From NCBI GenBank assembly GCA_903873185.1, contig CAIQNN010000056.1, positions 1 to 64,000 of the forward strand: a stretch of 64,000 nucleotides of DNA, written 5' to 3'. Made by a program: the position numbers and the translations under genes. The DNA comes from an uncultured Actinomycetes bacterium. Its GTDB lineage: Bacteria > Actinomycetota > Actinomycetes > Nanopelagicales > Nanopelagicaceae. The notes beneath the pieces were generated by a model. It was not told where the DNA came from. It ran no database searches and saw only the letters and a program-made list of their open reading frames with translations. This document shows, piece after piece, positions 1-8,048 of this stretch; positions within the stretch are counted from its first letter, which is position 1, and every line of letters starts with the position of its first letter.

Positions 1-638
1 ACTAAAACTAAAGTGATGGAACGTTCTTTGGCGATCCGAATTAGAGCTGCGGCAATTTCGCGAACTTGAGTAACTCCGCCAGGGGAACCTTCGACCGCAC
101 TGCTGGTAATTGTTTGGATGGAATCAATGACGAGTAACTGTGGTTGCACAGCATCGATGTGGGCAATGACGGCACCAAGGTCATTTTCAGAAGCCAACCA
201 GAGTTGTGGATCTATGGCATTTAAACGTTGGGCGCGAAGGCGAACTTGAGATGCTGATTCTTCACCGCTGATGTAAAGGGCGACTAAATTTTTGCGAGCA
301 CTTTCGGCGGCGACGCTCAACAACAACGTTGATTTTCCAACTCCTGGCTCGCCGGCCAAAAGAATTGCCGCGCCGGGAACTAGCCCACCACCGAGAACTC
401 GATCTAGTTCACTGACGCCGCTGGAGCGCGCTTTTGCGCTTTCTAGGTTTACTTCCCCGATTGGCAGTGCAGCGCTAGTTACGGAACCTGCTACTAGCGA
501 TAGTTTCTTAGGAGCGGATACTTCCTCGACCGTTCCCCACGCCTGACATTCACCGCATCGGCCCACCCATTTATTGGCGGTCCAGCCGCATTCGGTACAG
601 CGGAAGGGGTCTTTTGCCGGGGAGGGAGATTTAACCAC
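1..638 (-). CDS. radA: DNA repair protein RadA (N-terminal part; runs off the left edge)
   Basis: RadA/Sms is a RecA-like ATPase that helps process recombination intermediates. The N-terminal 212 codons are present. They begin with a C4 zinc finger (CTECGW, then CGEC) and continue to a Walker A motif (GEPGVGKST), a Walker B-like stretch (LLVIDSIQT) and the start of the KNRFG-containing core, which lies outside the window. The chosen start is GTG at 638. It has no Shine-Dalgarno sequence but has TAACCT six bases upstream, the leaderless pattern seen for several genes here. The gene is divergent from the sugar operon. Confidence 0.96.
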   Translation of the reverse strand, partial: MVKSPSPAKDPFRCTECGWTANKWVGRCGECQAWGTVEEVSAPKKLSLVAGSVTSAALPIGEVNLESAKARSSGVSELDRVLGGGLVPGAAILLAGEPGVGKSTLLLSVAAESARKNLVALYISGEESASQVRLRAQRLNAIDPQLWLASENDLGAVIAHIDAVQPQLLVIDSIQTITSSAVEGSPGGVTQVREIAAALIRIAKERSITLVL

Positions 639-644
639 GACGAA

Positions 645-650
645 AGGTTA
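645..650 (-). promoter_or_regulatory. Putative -10 element of leaderless radA
   Basis: TAACCT on the minus strand ends six bases before the GTG of radA, so transcription would begin at or next to the start codon. No ribosome binding site is visible. The same arrangement precedes proC, nuoA and several other genes in the window, which supports a functional reading. No clear -35 is seen. Confidence 0.45.
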
Positions 651-692
651 GCGGTTGGGAGTGTCAAAGCTCCCAGTTGAAATCTCACCCTG

Positions 693-721
693 TTGACAGT
701 CTATGGACAGCCTGTTAATTT
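693..721 (+). promoter_or_regulatory. Candidate sigma70-type promoter of the sugar operon
   Basis: A perfect TTGACA (693-698) is separated by 17 bases from TAATTT (716-721). The predicted transcription start is near 728, giving a leader of about 65 bases before the binding-protein gene at 792. The predicted start falls inside the palindrome at 725-737. A second AT-rich -10-like stretch near 758-766 is an alternative. Confidence 0.5.
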
Positions 722-724
722 TCG

Positions 725-737
725 GTGGTCCTACCAC
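725..737 (+). promoter_or_regulatory. FadR-class GntR operator candidate
   Basis: GTGGTCCTACCAC is a perfect inverted repeat of 5+3+5 bases. It contains TGGT-N3-ACCA, the core recognised by many FadR-subfamily GntR regulators. It overlaps the predicted start of transcription of the sugar operon, whose fifth gene (5420) encodes such a regulator, so simple autorepression relieved by a sugar or sugar acid is the likely arrangement. Site and position are seen; binding is inferred. Confidence 0.55.
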
Positions 738-791
738 GGAACCAATGACGGCTCCGCCATAATTTATGGACACAAGAAAGTAAGGAGAATA

Positions 792-1961
792 ATGATAAAA
801 GAGAAGCTTCTTCCCCATCGATCGTATGGAACCGCAGCGCTTTCTATCCTCGCTGCTAGTTCAGTACTCGTTACGATGCTCACGCCAATCTCAGCGCACG
901 CTGCCTCGAATGCCTCGGCACTGGCTGCCTCAAGCTACAGCAGCAAGATATGCACCCCCAAGGATCCAGCCGCCGTGGCAAAGATTCCGGGTTCCGTTGC
1001 CGGATTCACGGGATATGTAAGCGCACCAGGGAATTGGTTAGCTCTGCCTAAGACATCTCCCCTTACTGGAAAGCGCATTGCGCTTACTGTGATGGGTCTG
1101 GGCCAACCGTTCTTCTTAGCGGTTGCGAATCATTGGAAAGATTTGGCAAAGAAGTACAAATTCACGTTAAAAATTTATGACGGAAAATTCGACGCGGGAA
1201 CGGTCCAGCAAAATGTGGACAACATCATCGCCGATAAGCCTGATGCAATTGCTTTTGCACCGCTAGATAGTGACGCATCAGTTCCTCAAATCCAGAAATT
1301 TTTAGCAGCCAAAATCCCTGTTGTAACGTACAACGTACAACCAAGAAAAGTTCTGACCCCTAGAGTCTTTGCAAATGACTTTCTAGGTAGTCGTTCGACT
1401 GGTTGCAACGCAGGCGCCTACTTCAACGCTAAATTTCCTGGGGTTGCGGCCAAAATCGGAATAGTTGACCTTCCAAATCTCCCACAAGTAGCAGATCGCA
1501 AGAACGGATTCCTCTACGGATTCCTTTCCCAAGTCCCTGGTGCTGTGGTAGTTCAATCGGTCAACGGTGGTGGAGTAATCGACAAGGCTCTACCTGCAGC
1601 TTCCGATTTGCTTCAAGCTCATCCTGAAGTAAACGTCATTTTTGGAATCAATGATGACTCTTCTCTAGGAACAGTTGCTGCCCTAAAGGCTATTGGTAAG
1701 TACAACGCTGATTGGGGCGTGCTCGCCGCGGTCGATGGTTCAGGTCCAGGCATGGCTGATATGGGAGATGTGAATTCTCCTTATAAGGCCGAATCAGGAT
1801 ATCCACCAGGGGATTTTGCTTTCGCAGCATTTAACCTTCTAGGTGCCACTGTCCAAAAGAAGACTACAAAGTCCACTCAGATTGCATTGGGGTATCCTCC
1901 AATCAATCCTTCGCCTGCGGGTATCAGCGCTTGGCTCAAGGCTCAATACCCAACGAAGTAA
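792..1961 (+). CDS. Sugar ABC transporter substrate-binding protein
   Basis: This is the extracellular binding component of a CUT2-type (ribose/xylose/galactose family) importer, 389 aa. The signal peptide is clear: a basic start (MIKEKLLPHR), a hydrophobic stretch and a likely AHA cleavage site near residue 38. The mature part has the periplasmic-binding-protein type I fold, with the first strand in GKRIALTVMGLGQPFF and a later VIFGINDDSSLGTVAAL segment typical of the family. The start at 792 is chosen over an upstream in-frame TTG at 693 because TAAGGAG lies just before it and the signal peptide follows directly. It is the first gene of the operon, followed by its ATPase after 12 bases. The sugar cannot be read from the sequence. 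Confidence 0.93.
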   Translation: MIKEKLLPHRSYGTAALSILAASSVLVTMLTPISAHAASNASALAASSYSSKICTPKDPAAVAKIPGSVAGFTGYVSAPGNWLALPKTSPLTGKRIALTVMGLGQPFFLAVANHWKDLAKKYKFTLKIYDGKFDAGTVQQNVDNIIADKPDAIAFAPLDSDASVPQIQKFLAAKIPVVTYNVQPRKVLTPRVFANDFLGSRSTGCNAGAYFNAKFPGVAAKIGIVDLPNLPQVADRKNGFLYGFLSQVPGAVVVQSVNGGGVIDKALPAASDLLQAHPEVNVIFGINDDSSLGTVAALKAIGKYNADWGVLAAVDGSGPGMADMGDVNSPYKAESGYPPGDFAFAAFNLLGATVQKKTTKSTQIALGYPPINPSPAGISAWLKAQYPTK

Positions 1962-1973
1962 AGGAATAACGAA

Positions 1974-3485
1974 ATGGTTGCATCGGCAAAGTTGGTCTCT
2001 TCGCCTATGCAACCATTTCTTCAAGTTGTTGAAATTTCGAAGATGTTTCCAGGTGTTCAAGCCCTAGATGCGGTAAACGTCGATATTTTTCCAGGCGAAG
2101 TTCATTGTTGGATCGGTGAAAATGGTGCCGGTAAGTCCACTTTGGTAAAAATTCTGGCCGGCAGCATGACCCCAAGTTCGGGGCAAATCCGTATCTCGGA
2201 TGAAATTCAAGATATCTCCAGTCCGCATCATGCCCAACAATTAGGGCTTAGTTTTATTTTTCAAGAATTGAGTGTTGTTAATGGATTGTCCGTAGCTGAC
2301 AACATTCTGCTAGGTAATGAATTGTCTCGCGGTCCGTTAGTTCTACCTAAAGCAAGTTTTGTTCGTGCGAAAGAATTACTAATGAGAATTGGATTTGGCT
2401 CTTTGGATCCAAATCGAAAAGTTGGTCAACTTTCAACCGCCGAGAAACAAGCAGTTATGGTGGCGCGAGCCTTGAATATTGATGCAAAGGTGATATTTAT
2501 GGATGAAACCACCTCAACCTTGGATCGCGATGAAGTTGAGAATCTATTTTCAGTTATTAGAACCTTAAAATCCGAAGGTAGAAGTATTGTTTTCATCTCA
2601 CATCGACTGAACGAAGTTGAAAAGATTGCCGATCGTATAACGATCTTCAAAGATGGGGGCATTGTCGGAACGTACAATTCCGGTGAATTGTCGATCAATG
2701 GGATGATTCGAAAGATGGTTGGGCGGGATATAGAACACACCTTTCCCACAAAGAATCGTACTTTCGGGAAATCTGTTTTGGAAGTTAAAAATATATCTAC
2801 TGCCAAAATATCAAATGTGAATTTGGCTTTTCAATCCGGCAAAATCACTGGGATTGCCGGGCTGGTGGGTTCTGGCAGAACTGAATTAATGAGTGCCCTC
2901 TTCGGGCTTGATCGCCTGACGGCAGGATCAATATCGATGGGAGGAGAATTACAACGATTCCGCAATTGTCGAGATGCCATTCGCGCCGGAATAGGACTCG
3001 TGCCGGAAGATCGGCGAGGTCAAGGAATCATTGGGCTACGTTCAGTGGAAGAGAACATTTCAATTACATGGGCGATTGGAAAGCCTTTAAGAAGTTGGAA
3101 GCGAGATTCTGTCGTTTTGGCAAAAAAATTCATATCTGGACTTAGCATCAAAACTCCAAGTATGGGAAAACAAGTGGGCCAACTATCTGGAGGCAATCAA
3201 CAGAAATGTGTTGTCGCACGTTGGTTAGCGGTGGCTCCGGGGATCCTATTATTGGATGAACCAACACGGGGAATCGATGTGGGAGCAAAAGCGGAGATGT
3301 ATCAAATTATTGATCAACTTGCGCGCGAGGGTATGGCAGTAGTCATTGTTTCTTCTGATTTACCCGAACTTCTAGGACTTGCAGACGAAATTGCAGTGAT
3401 GAGAGAAGGGCTTTTTATGGGCATGCTCGGAGGAGATTCCTCAGAAGAAGAAGTAATGAGCCTTGCAATGGGAGAAGTAAAGTGA
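1974..3485 (+). CDS. Sugar ABC transporter ATP-binding protein (two fused ATPase domains)
   Basis: A cytoplasmic energising subunit of the RbsA/MglA/XylG family, 503 aa, with two tandem nucleotide-binding domains. The first has Walker A GENGAGKST (about 48-56), an unusual signature LSTAEKQ and Walker B VIFMDET. The second has the degenerate Walker A normal for the family (GLVGSGRTE), a canonical LSGGNQQ signature and LLLDEPTRGIDVG. AAGGA stands eight bases before the ATG. The stop overlaps the permease start (GTGA), indicating translational coupling. Length and domain order match the family; substrate unknown. Confidence 0.95.
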   Translation: MVASAKLVSSPMQPFLQVVEISKMFPGVQALDAVNVDIFPGEVHCWIGENGAGKSTLVKILAGSMTPSSGQIRISDEIQDISSPHHAQQLGLSFIFQELSVVNGLSVADNILLGNELSRGPLVLPKASFVRAKELLMRIGFGSLDPNRKVGQLSTAEKQAVMVARALNIDAKVIFMDETTSTLDRDEVENLFSVIRTLKSEGRSIVFISHRLNEVEKIADRITIFKDGGIVGTYNSGELSINGMIRKMVGRDIEHTFPTKNRTFGKSVLEVKNISTAKISNVNLAFQSGKITGIAGLVGSGRTELMSALFGLDRLTAGSISMGGELQRFRNCRDAIRAGIGLVPEDRRGQGIIGLRSVEENISITWAIGKPLRSWKRDSVVLAKKFISGLSIKTPSMGKQVGQLSGGNQQKCVVARWLAVAPGILLLDEPTRGIDVGAKAEMYQIIDQLAREGMAVVIVSSDLPELLGLADEIAVMREGLFMGMLGGDSSEEEVMSLAMGEVK

Positions 3486-4570
3486 AAAGGACAAACATGC
3501 TAAGTATTGTTTTTCGCAAATTGCGTTCGTGGGGCCGCGTCATGCGAGGCAATCAGCTGATGGCCTCCTTATTCATTCTATTTGTTCTCATGCTGTTTTT
3601 CACAATGACAAGTTCGCGATTCCTAACTTGGGATAATATGCAAAATGTAACTCGATCAACTTCATCGGTTGTGATAGTTGGCAGCGCCGTTACGTTGGTG
3701 ATGATCGCTCGAGGACTCGATTTATCCGTTGGAAGCCTCCTCGCCGCATCGGGCGTATTAGCAGCATCTATCGCCTCGCATGGAACTAATCTTTGGCTCT
3801 CCTATTTAGCAGCGATAGCATTAGGTGCACTTTTTGGTGCTTTAAATGGCACCTTGGTAGTTGGCTTTAAAGTAACTCCAATTATCGCCACCTTGGGTAC
3901 CCTAAATATCGCCCGCGGTATGGCTTATTTGGTGACACCAAGTGCAATTCTGGTTGGCCTTCCCTCCAACTGGAGTGATTTAGGTACAGGAAGCTTTTTT
4001 CAGATTCCCTACCCAGTAATAATTGCAGTTGTTATTGCCTTATTCTTCGGCTGGCTCCTCGGGCGAACCGTTTTTGGCCGCCACGTATATGCAATCGGAG
4101 GCAATGAAGAGACAGCGCGACTTTCAGGCGTCAACATTCGAAAGGTCATCTTCCTTTTATATTTAATGAGCGGGCTTGCCACCGGCATCGCAGCTGTAGT
4201 TCTAACGTCACGCCTTGGCAGTGGCGACCCAAATATTGGAGTCGGATTTGAATTTCAGGTAATTGTGGCTGTAATTCTCGGCGGCACTTCGCTCGCGGGA
4301 GGCGAAGGACGAATTGCAGGAACGATCGTTGGGGCACTCATTGTTGGGTTCTTGGGAAATGGACTAAATTTGATTGGCGTCGAACCTTTTTGGCAGTATG
4401 TCGCCCAGGGTGTGGCTCTAATAGCGGCCGTAATTTTGGATCGTTTTACCAGGCGCGAAAGATCTGAAGCCAGTGTTAGAAGAGAAGTTAATTCGAAAGA
4501 CAACTTCGACAAGACTGAGGATCCAAAATCAATTGGCAATAGTGCATCCCATCAAGGGGAGATCTCATGA
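3482..4570 (+). CDS. Sugar ABC transporter permease
   Basis: An integral membrane permease of the RbsC/BPD_transp_2 family, 362 aa, predicted to form the dimeric sugar channel with the preceding ATPase. Many hydrophobic segments run from residue 25 to about 325, with family motifs RGLDLSVGS and a GRIAGTIVGALIVG loop near the C-terminus. The last roughly 40 residues are charged and cytoplasmic. The GTG start overlaps the ATPase stop by four bases, and its own TGA overlaps the next ATG. CUT2 systems use a single permease gene, so the transporter set is complete. Confidence 0.94.
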   Translation: MKRTNMLSIVFRKLRSWGRVMRGNQLMASLFILFVLMLFFTMTSSRFLTWDNMQNVTRSTSSVVIVGSAVTLVMIARGLDLSVGSLLAASGVLAASIASHGTNLWLSYLAAIALGALFGALNGTLVVGFKVTPIIATLGTLNIARGMAYLVTPSAILVGLPSNWSDLGTGSFFQIPYPVIIAVVIALFFGWLLGRTVFGRHVYAIGGNEETARLSGVNIRKVIFLLYLMSGLATGIAAVVLTSRLGSGDPNIGVGFEFQVIVAVILGGTSLAGGEGRIAGTIVGALIVGFLGNGLNLIGVEPFWQYVAQGVALIAAVILDRFTRRERSEASVRREVNSKDNFDKTEDPKSIGNSASHQGEIS

Positions 4571-5409
4571 GCAGAACTGTTGCCGAGGGTTTAGATCATC
4601 CCGAGTGTGTCGTCTGGGATCCAAAGGGGTTCCTACTTGCCGGAGGTGAAGCGGGTCAGTTGTACCGAATTGATCTTTCAGATGGCAGTCACCGAATTAT
4701 TGCCGATACCAAAGGTTGGATTTTAGGGATTGCGTTAGACGGCGATGGGAATGCCTACCTCTGCGATCCGACAAACCGGTGCCTATTTAAGGCGACCCCC
4801 GAAGGGGAGTTGTCTAAGCTTTCCGAAGGCACAACAGAATTGCCAATGACCACTCCCAATTATTCAGTTTTCGACGCCCAAGGCAATCTGTATGTCTCTG
4901 ATTCTGGCGATTGGTTAGGTGCGACGGGGCGCATTTACCGAATTTCACCGAAGGGTGAGACCATAATTTGGTCTCACGACGTGCCACATTTTGCGAATGG
5001 TTTAGCTTTGAATTCTTCTGAAACCTATCTCTACGTGGTCGAATCCACTTTGCCAGGAATCACCAGGATTCCGATTCTTAGCGATGGAAGTGCTGGGGAA
5101 GCGGAGCTGGTTGTAAAAATGCCTTTGACGGTTCCGGACGGAATTGCGTTTGATGAAATTGGCAATTTATATATCGGCTGCTATCGACCAGATCGAATTT
5201 ATAAGTTCGACATTACAGACGGATTGACTATTATTGCGGATGATTTTCAAGGTACATCAATCGGTGCGCCGACGAATGTTGCATTTGGCGGATCCGATTT
5301 ACGTACTCTTTTTATTGCGAGTCTGGCCAGGTGGCATATCGGTGCAATTGAGGTCGACGTGCCGGGTCAACCACTTAACCGTCCTGCACCAATAGCAGTC
5401 AAGGAATAG
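4567..5409 (+). CDS. SMP-30/gluconolactonase family lactonase
   Basis: A 280-aa six-bladed beta-propeller predicted to hydrolyse a sugar lactone to the aldonic acid in the cytoplasm. The family's metal ligands appear in their usual settings: Glu13 in HPECVVWDP, an Asn in FANGLALNSS and an Asp in VPDGIAFDEIGN. There is no signal peptide. The ATGA overlap with the permease couples it to uptake. Next to two SDR dehydrogenases and a mutarotase-like gene it suggests an oxidative, non-phosphorylating sugar pathway. The exact lactone is unknown. Confidence 0.88.
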   Translation: MSRTVAEGLDHPECVVWDPKGFLLAGGEAGQLYRIDLSDGSHRIIADTKGWILGIALDGDGNAYLCDPTNRCLFKATPEGELSKLSEGTTELPMTTPNYSVFDAQGNLYVSDSGDWLGATGRIYRISPKGETIIWSHDVPHFANGLALNSSETYLYVVESTLPGITRIPILSDGSAGEAELVVKMPLTVPDGIAFDEIGNLYIGCYRPDRIYKFDITDGLTIIADDFQGTSIGAPTNVAFGGSDLRTLFIASLARWHIGAIEVDVPGQPLNRPAPIAVKE

Positions 5410-5419
5410 GTGATACTTC

Positions 5420-6160
5420 ATGGCTGATGAACCAGACCTCTTTGCACAGGTGGTTACCGTTGGAACTGTCGGAGTAATAATGGCTCAAATTCAAGAAATA
5501 ATTATTGAACGCCACCTGCTCCCCGGCGACAAGTTGCCTCCCGAAAGAGACTTGGCGCTCACCATGTCTGTGGGCCGAAATGTGCTTAGAGAAGCGATCG
5601 GTAGATTGTGTCAAAAAGGTTTGTTGGTCACTAGGTCTGGAAGGGGAACCTTTGTGGCCGAGCCTTCTCTGGAAGGCTTGAAAGAATCATTGGAATTATT
5701 GCTACGAATGAATCAAATTAATCTAATCGAACTGTGTGATGTCCGTCTTCTTATCGAGCCGAAACAAGCCTCTCTCGCAGCGAAAAATGCCAATAAATTA
5801 AATACGGCTCCTCTAATGTCTGCGTTCAAGATGCTTCGCACGGCCGCACATGATGCTAACGAACACGTTCTCGCTGACCTAGCTTTCCACAACGCAATAG
5901 CGGATCTAGCCCACCATTCTTTGTTTAAAGCGATCGTCGCTGTAGTTCAAGAGCCAGTCACTCGAGGTATGGTCGTAGGTACTAAAGTGCCAAGAGCAAT
6001 AGATGCCTCCGACGAGCAGCATGAAAAAATTCTGAAAGCCATTTTGGCTGGTCATGTGACAAAAGCCGAAGCCGCAATGCGGGAACATATCGGGTTTGTA
6101 CGCGAATATTTGAGTCTCCATGGCGGAATTCGGACGCAATTAAACGACCGCTCATCATGA
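5420..6160 (+). CDS. GntR-family transcriptional regulator, FadR/FCD subfamily
   Basis: A 246-aa regulator. The N-terminal winged helix-turn-helix (about 35-90) includes PPERDLALTMSVGRNVLREA and the wing GRGTFVAEP. The C-terminal all-helical FCD domain keeps likely metal and ligand residues: D-x-x-x-H in DLAFHNAIADL and His in the HEKILKAI and REHI helices. FCD regulators usually bind carboxylates or sugar acids, matching a pathway that makes aldonates. It lies inside the operon, 10 bases after the lactonase, and probably acts on the palindrome at 725-737. The stop overlaps the next ATG. Confidence 0.93.
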   Translation: MADEPDLFAQVVTVGTVGVIMAQIQEIIIERHLLPGDKLPPERDLALTMSVGRNVLREAIGRLCQKGLLVTRSGRGTFVAEPSLEGLKESLELLLRMNQINLIELCDVRLLIEPKQASLAAKNANKLNTAPLMSAFKMLRTAAHDANEHVLADLAFHNAIADLAHHSLFKAIVAVVQEPVTRGMVVGTKVPRAIDASDEQHEKILKAILAGHVTKAEAAMREHIGFVREYLSLHGGIRTQLNDRSS

Positions 6161-7203
6161 CAACTAAGCAGGTCCTTCCATATTCCTCAGAGTTAGTTTG
6201 CCTCTCTAGTAGCGGATTAGAAGTTTTGATTAATCCGGAACGAGGCGGGGATATTCTTTCGATTCTTCATAAAGAATCCAGCCAAAATATTTTGTGGAAT
6301 TCTAGGAAAGCCAAAAAGCAGCGCCCATCACCCGGTCTTATGAACCTTTCGCCAGATTCTTTTTACGATGAATATCCAGGAGGAATTCAAGAACTCTTTC
6401 CTAATACTGCAGAAAGCACGCTCATTATGGGCGCCGAACTACCCTTTCACGGTGAAGCCTGTCGAGTTTCCTGGAACTTGGACGAGTTAGATAGAGAAGA
6501 AAATAATGAACTTAAATTGAGTACTGTCCTTCAAAGATCTCCAATACAAATGATGAAAACAATTTCTGTCGAAAAGGAGGATTCTTCTTTAACCCTTAGA
6601 TCTAAAGTAAAGAATTTGTCTCTTGCGTCCCTTCCCTATTCTTGGGGGTTTCATCCTGCATTTGGAGAAGCACTGAGCTCGGGAGGATGCACGGTTTATC
6701 TACCTTGCGAAGAAATGTTCGTTCACCCTGAAAGTTTCTCAAGCCATCAGAAATATGAACCGCGATCAAAACACTCTTTGAAAATGGTTGGTTCAGTGGG
6801 TGAGTATTCAGCAAGAACTGACAAAGATTTTGGCGCAGATCTTCTCTATTTTCGTTGTACCGAAGGCTGGATGATCGCGCGTAACCATATTTCCGGATTG
6901 ACAATTACGCTCACCTGGGACATCGAAAGAATGCCATTCGTTTGGTTTTGGCAGGAATTTTATGACCCAACTGGATACCCATGGTGGGGGCTTGAGAGCA
7001 TCATCGGATTAGAAGTTCATTCAAGCGCACCTGCTCAAGAGTTAAAGTCCCTTGCAGATAAGGGGGAAGCTTCAATTCTTGGCCCACATCAAACTCTTGA
7101 GGCTCACCTAACTTTAGGAATCACTTTTACTGACATTTCTAAAAGACCTGTTGGCGTAAATGCTAAGGGCTTTCCAATTCTCGAGGGAGACGATTATGAA
7201 TAA
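6157..7203 (+). CDS. Galactose-mutarotase-like protein (aldose 1-epimerase fold)
   Basis: A 348-aa cytoplasmic protein with the beta-sandwich pattern of aldose 1-epimerases. The segment SWGFHPAFGE holds the conserved His region of the fold, and acidic or aromatic residues near the C-terminal third (YPWWGLESIIGLEVHS) resemble the other face of the sugar pocket. It may interconvert sugar anomers so that a dehydrogenase can use them. Identity to characterised epimerases looks low, so an unrelated carbohydrate-binding role is possible. The ATG overlaps the regulator stop and the 3' end overlaps the next start. Confidence 0.75.
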   Translation: MTTKQVLPYSSELVCLSSSGLEVLINPERGGDILSILHKESSQNILWNSRKAKKQRPSPGLMNLSPDSFYDEYPGGIQELFPNTAESTLIMGAELPFHGEACRVSWNLDELDREENNELKLSTVLQRSPIQMMKTISVEKEDSSLTLRSKVKNLSLASLPYSWGFHPAFGEALSSGGCTVYLPCEEMFVHPESFSSHQKYEPRSKHSLKMVGSVGEYSARTDKDFGADLLYFRCTEGWMIARNHISGLTITLTWDIERMPFVWFWQEFYDPTGYPWWGLESIIGLEVHSSAPAQELKSLADKGEASILGPHQTLEAHLTLGITFTDISKRPVGVNAKGFPILEGDDYE

Positions 7204-7987
7204 CGTACGTCGATTCGAAAATCTAACGGCGATCGTGACCGGTGCGGGTTCGGGTATCGGCCAAGCGACTGCCATACGCCTGGCAGGCGAAGGGGCTAAA
7301 GTCGCGATTTTCGATGTAGATGAAAAAAGTGCTGCTCAAGTCAGAGATGAGATTGTGGAAAAAGGTGGAACTGCGTTCTCTTTCAAAGTTGATGTGAGCG
7401 CGCCCGATCAAGTTCGCACCGCCGTGCAAGAAGTTCAAGAAAGCATTGGAATTCCTCAAGTTTTAGTAAACAACGCCGGCATCCTGCGAGTCGCCGCCAT
7501 GGAGGACACCACTGATGAGCTTTTCGAAAACATACTTCGCACTAATTTGTTCAGTGTTTTTTATATGACTCGTGAAGTTGCAAAAATACTTCTAGAAAAT
7601 GAATTACGTGGGAGTGTAGTAAACGTGTCTTCCATTCACGCAGTTGTATCAGAGCCAAACGGTGGCGCTTACACTGCCGCAAAAGGGGGCATCGAGAGTA
7701 TGTCTCGAACAATGGCTTCCGAATGGGCTCGTCGAAATATTCGAGTGAATTGCGTGCGACCCGGAGCCACGCATACTTCTTTAAGCAAACCCCTTTACAC
7801 ACCTGAAGTCGTTAGAGCGCTCTCAATCAGAGTTCCGATGGGCACAATCGCATACCCTCACCAGATCGCTTCTGGAATCTGTTTTCTCGCCTCTGCAGAA
7901 GCCGACTACATAACGGGAACAACCTTGGATATTGATGGTGGGTACATCATGGACGGCAGCTTGCCAGGTCTCGCGTATGAAGAGTGA
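7196..7987 (+). CDS. SDR-family NAD(P)-dependent dehydrogenase (first of two)
   Basis: A classical short-chain dehydrogenase, 263 aa. Cofactor motif TGAGSGIG is at 15-22, with Asp40 after the second strand favouring NAD. NNAG is at 92-95, the catalytic Ser in VNVSSIHA, and Tyr159-x3-Lys163 in YTAAK. The C-terminal DIDGG motif is typical. The start at 7196 is preferred over an upstream TTG at 7160 because GGGAG stands just before it and it overlaps the preceding stop by eight bases. It probably oxidises a sugar or deoxysugar acid in this pathway. Confidence 0.9.
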   Translation: MNNVRRFENLTAIVTGAGSGIGQATAIRLAGEGAKVAIFDVDEKSAAQVRDEIVEKGGTAFSFKVDVSAPDQVRTAVQEVQESIGIPQVLVNNAGILRVAAMEDTTDELFENILRTNLFSVFYMTREVAKILLENELRGSVVNVSSIHAVVSEPNGGAYTAAKGGIESMSRTMASEWARRNIRVNCVRPGATHTSLSKPLYTPEVVRALSIRVPMGTIAYPHQIASGICFLASAEADYITGTTLDIDGGYIMDGSLPGLAYEE

Positions 7988-8048
7988 TGTCATCGAGTAG
8001 GCGACCATATTTTCATGAGTGTTCAATCAAATGGAAGTGAGTATCAAA

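Noticed and set aside
2426-2806. 126-codon minus-strand frame inside the sugar ATPase gene
   Set aside because: Overlaps the first ATPase domain and its linker; composition looks like an antisense artefact.
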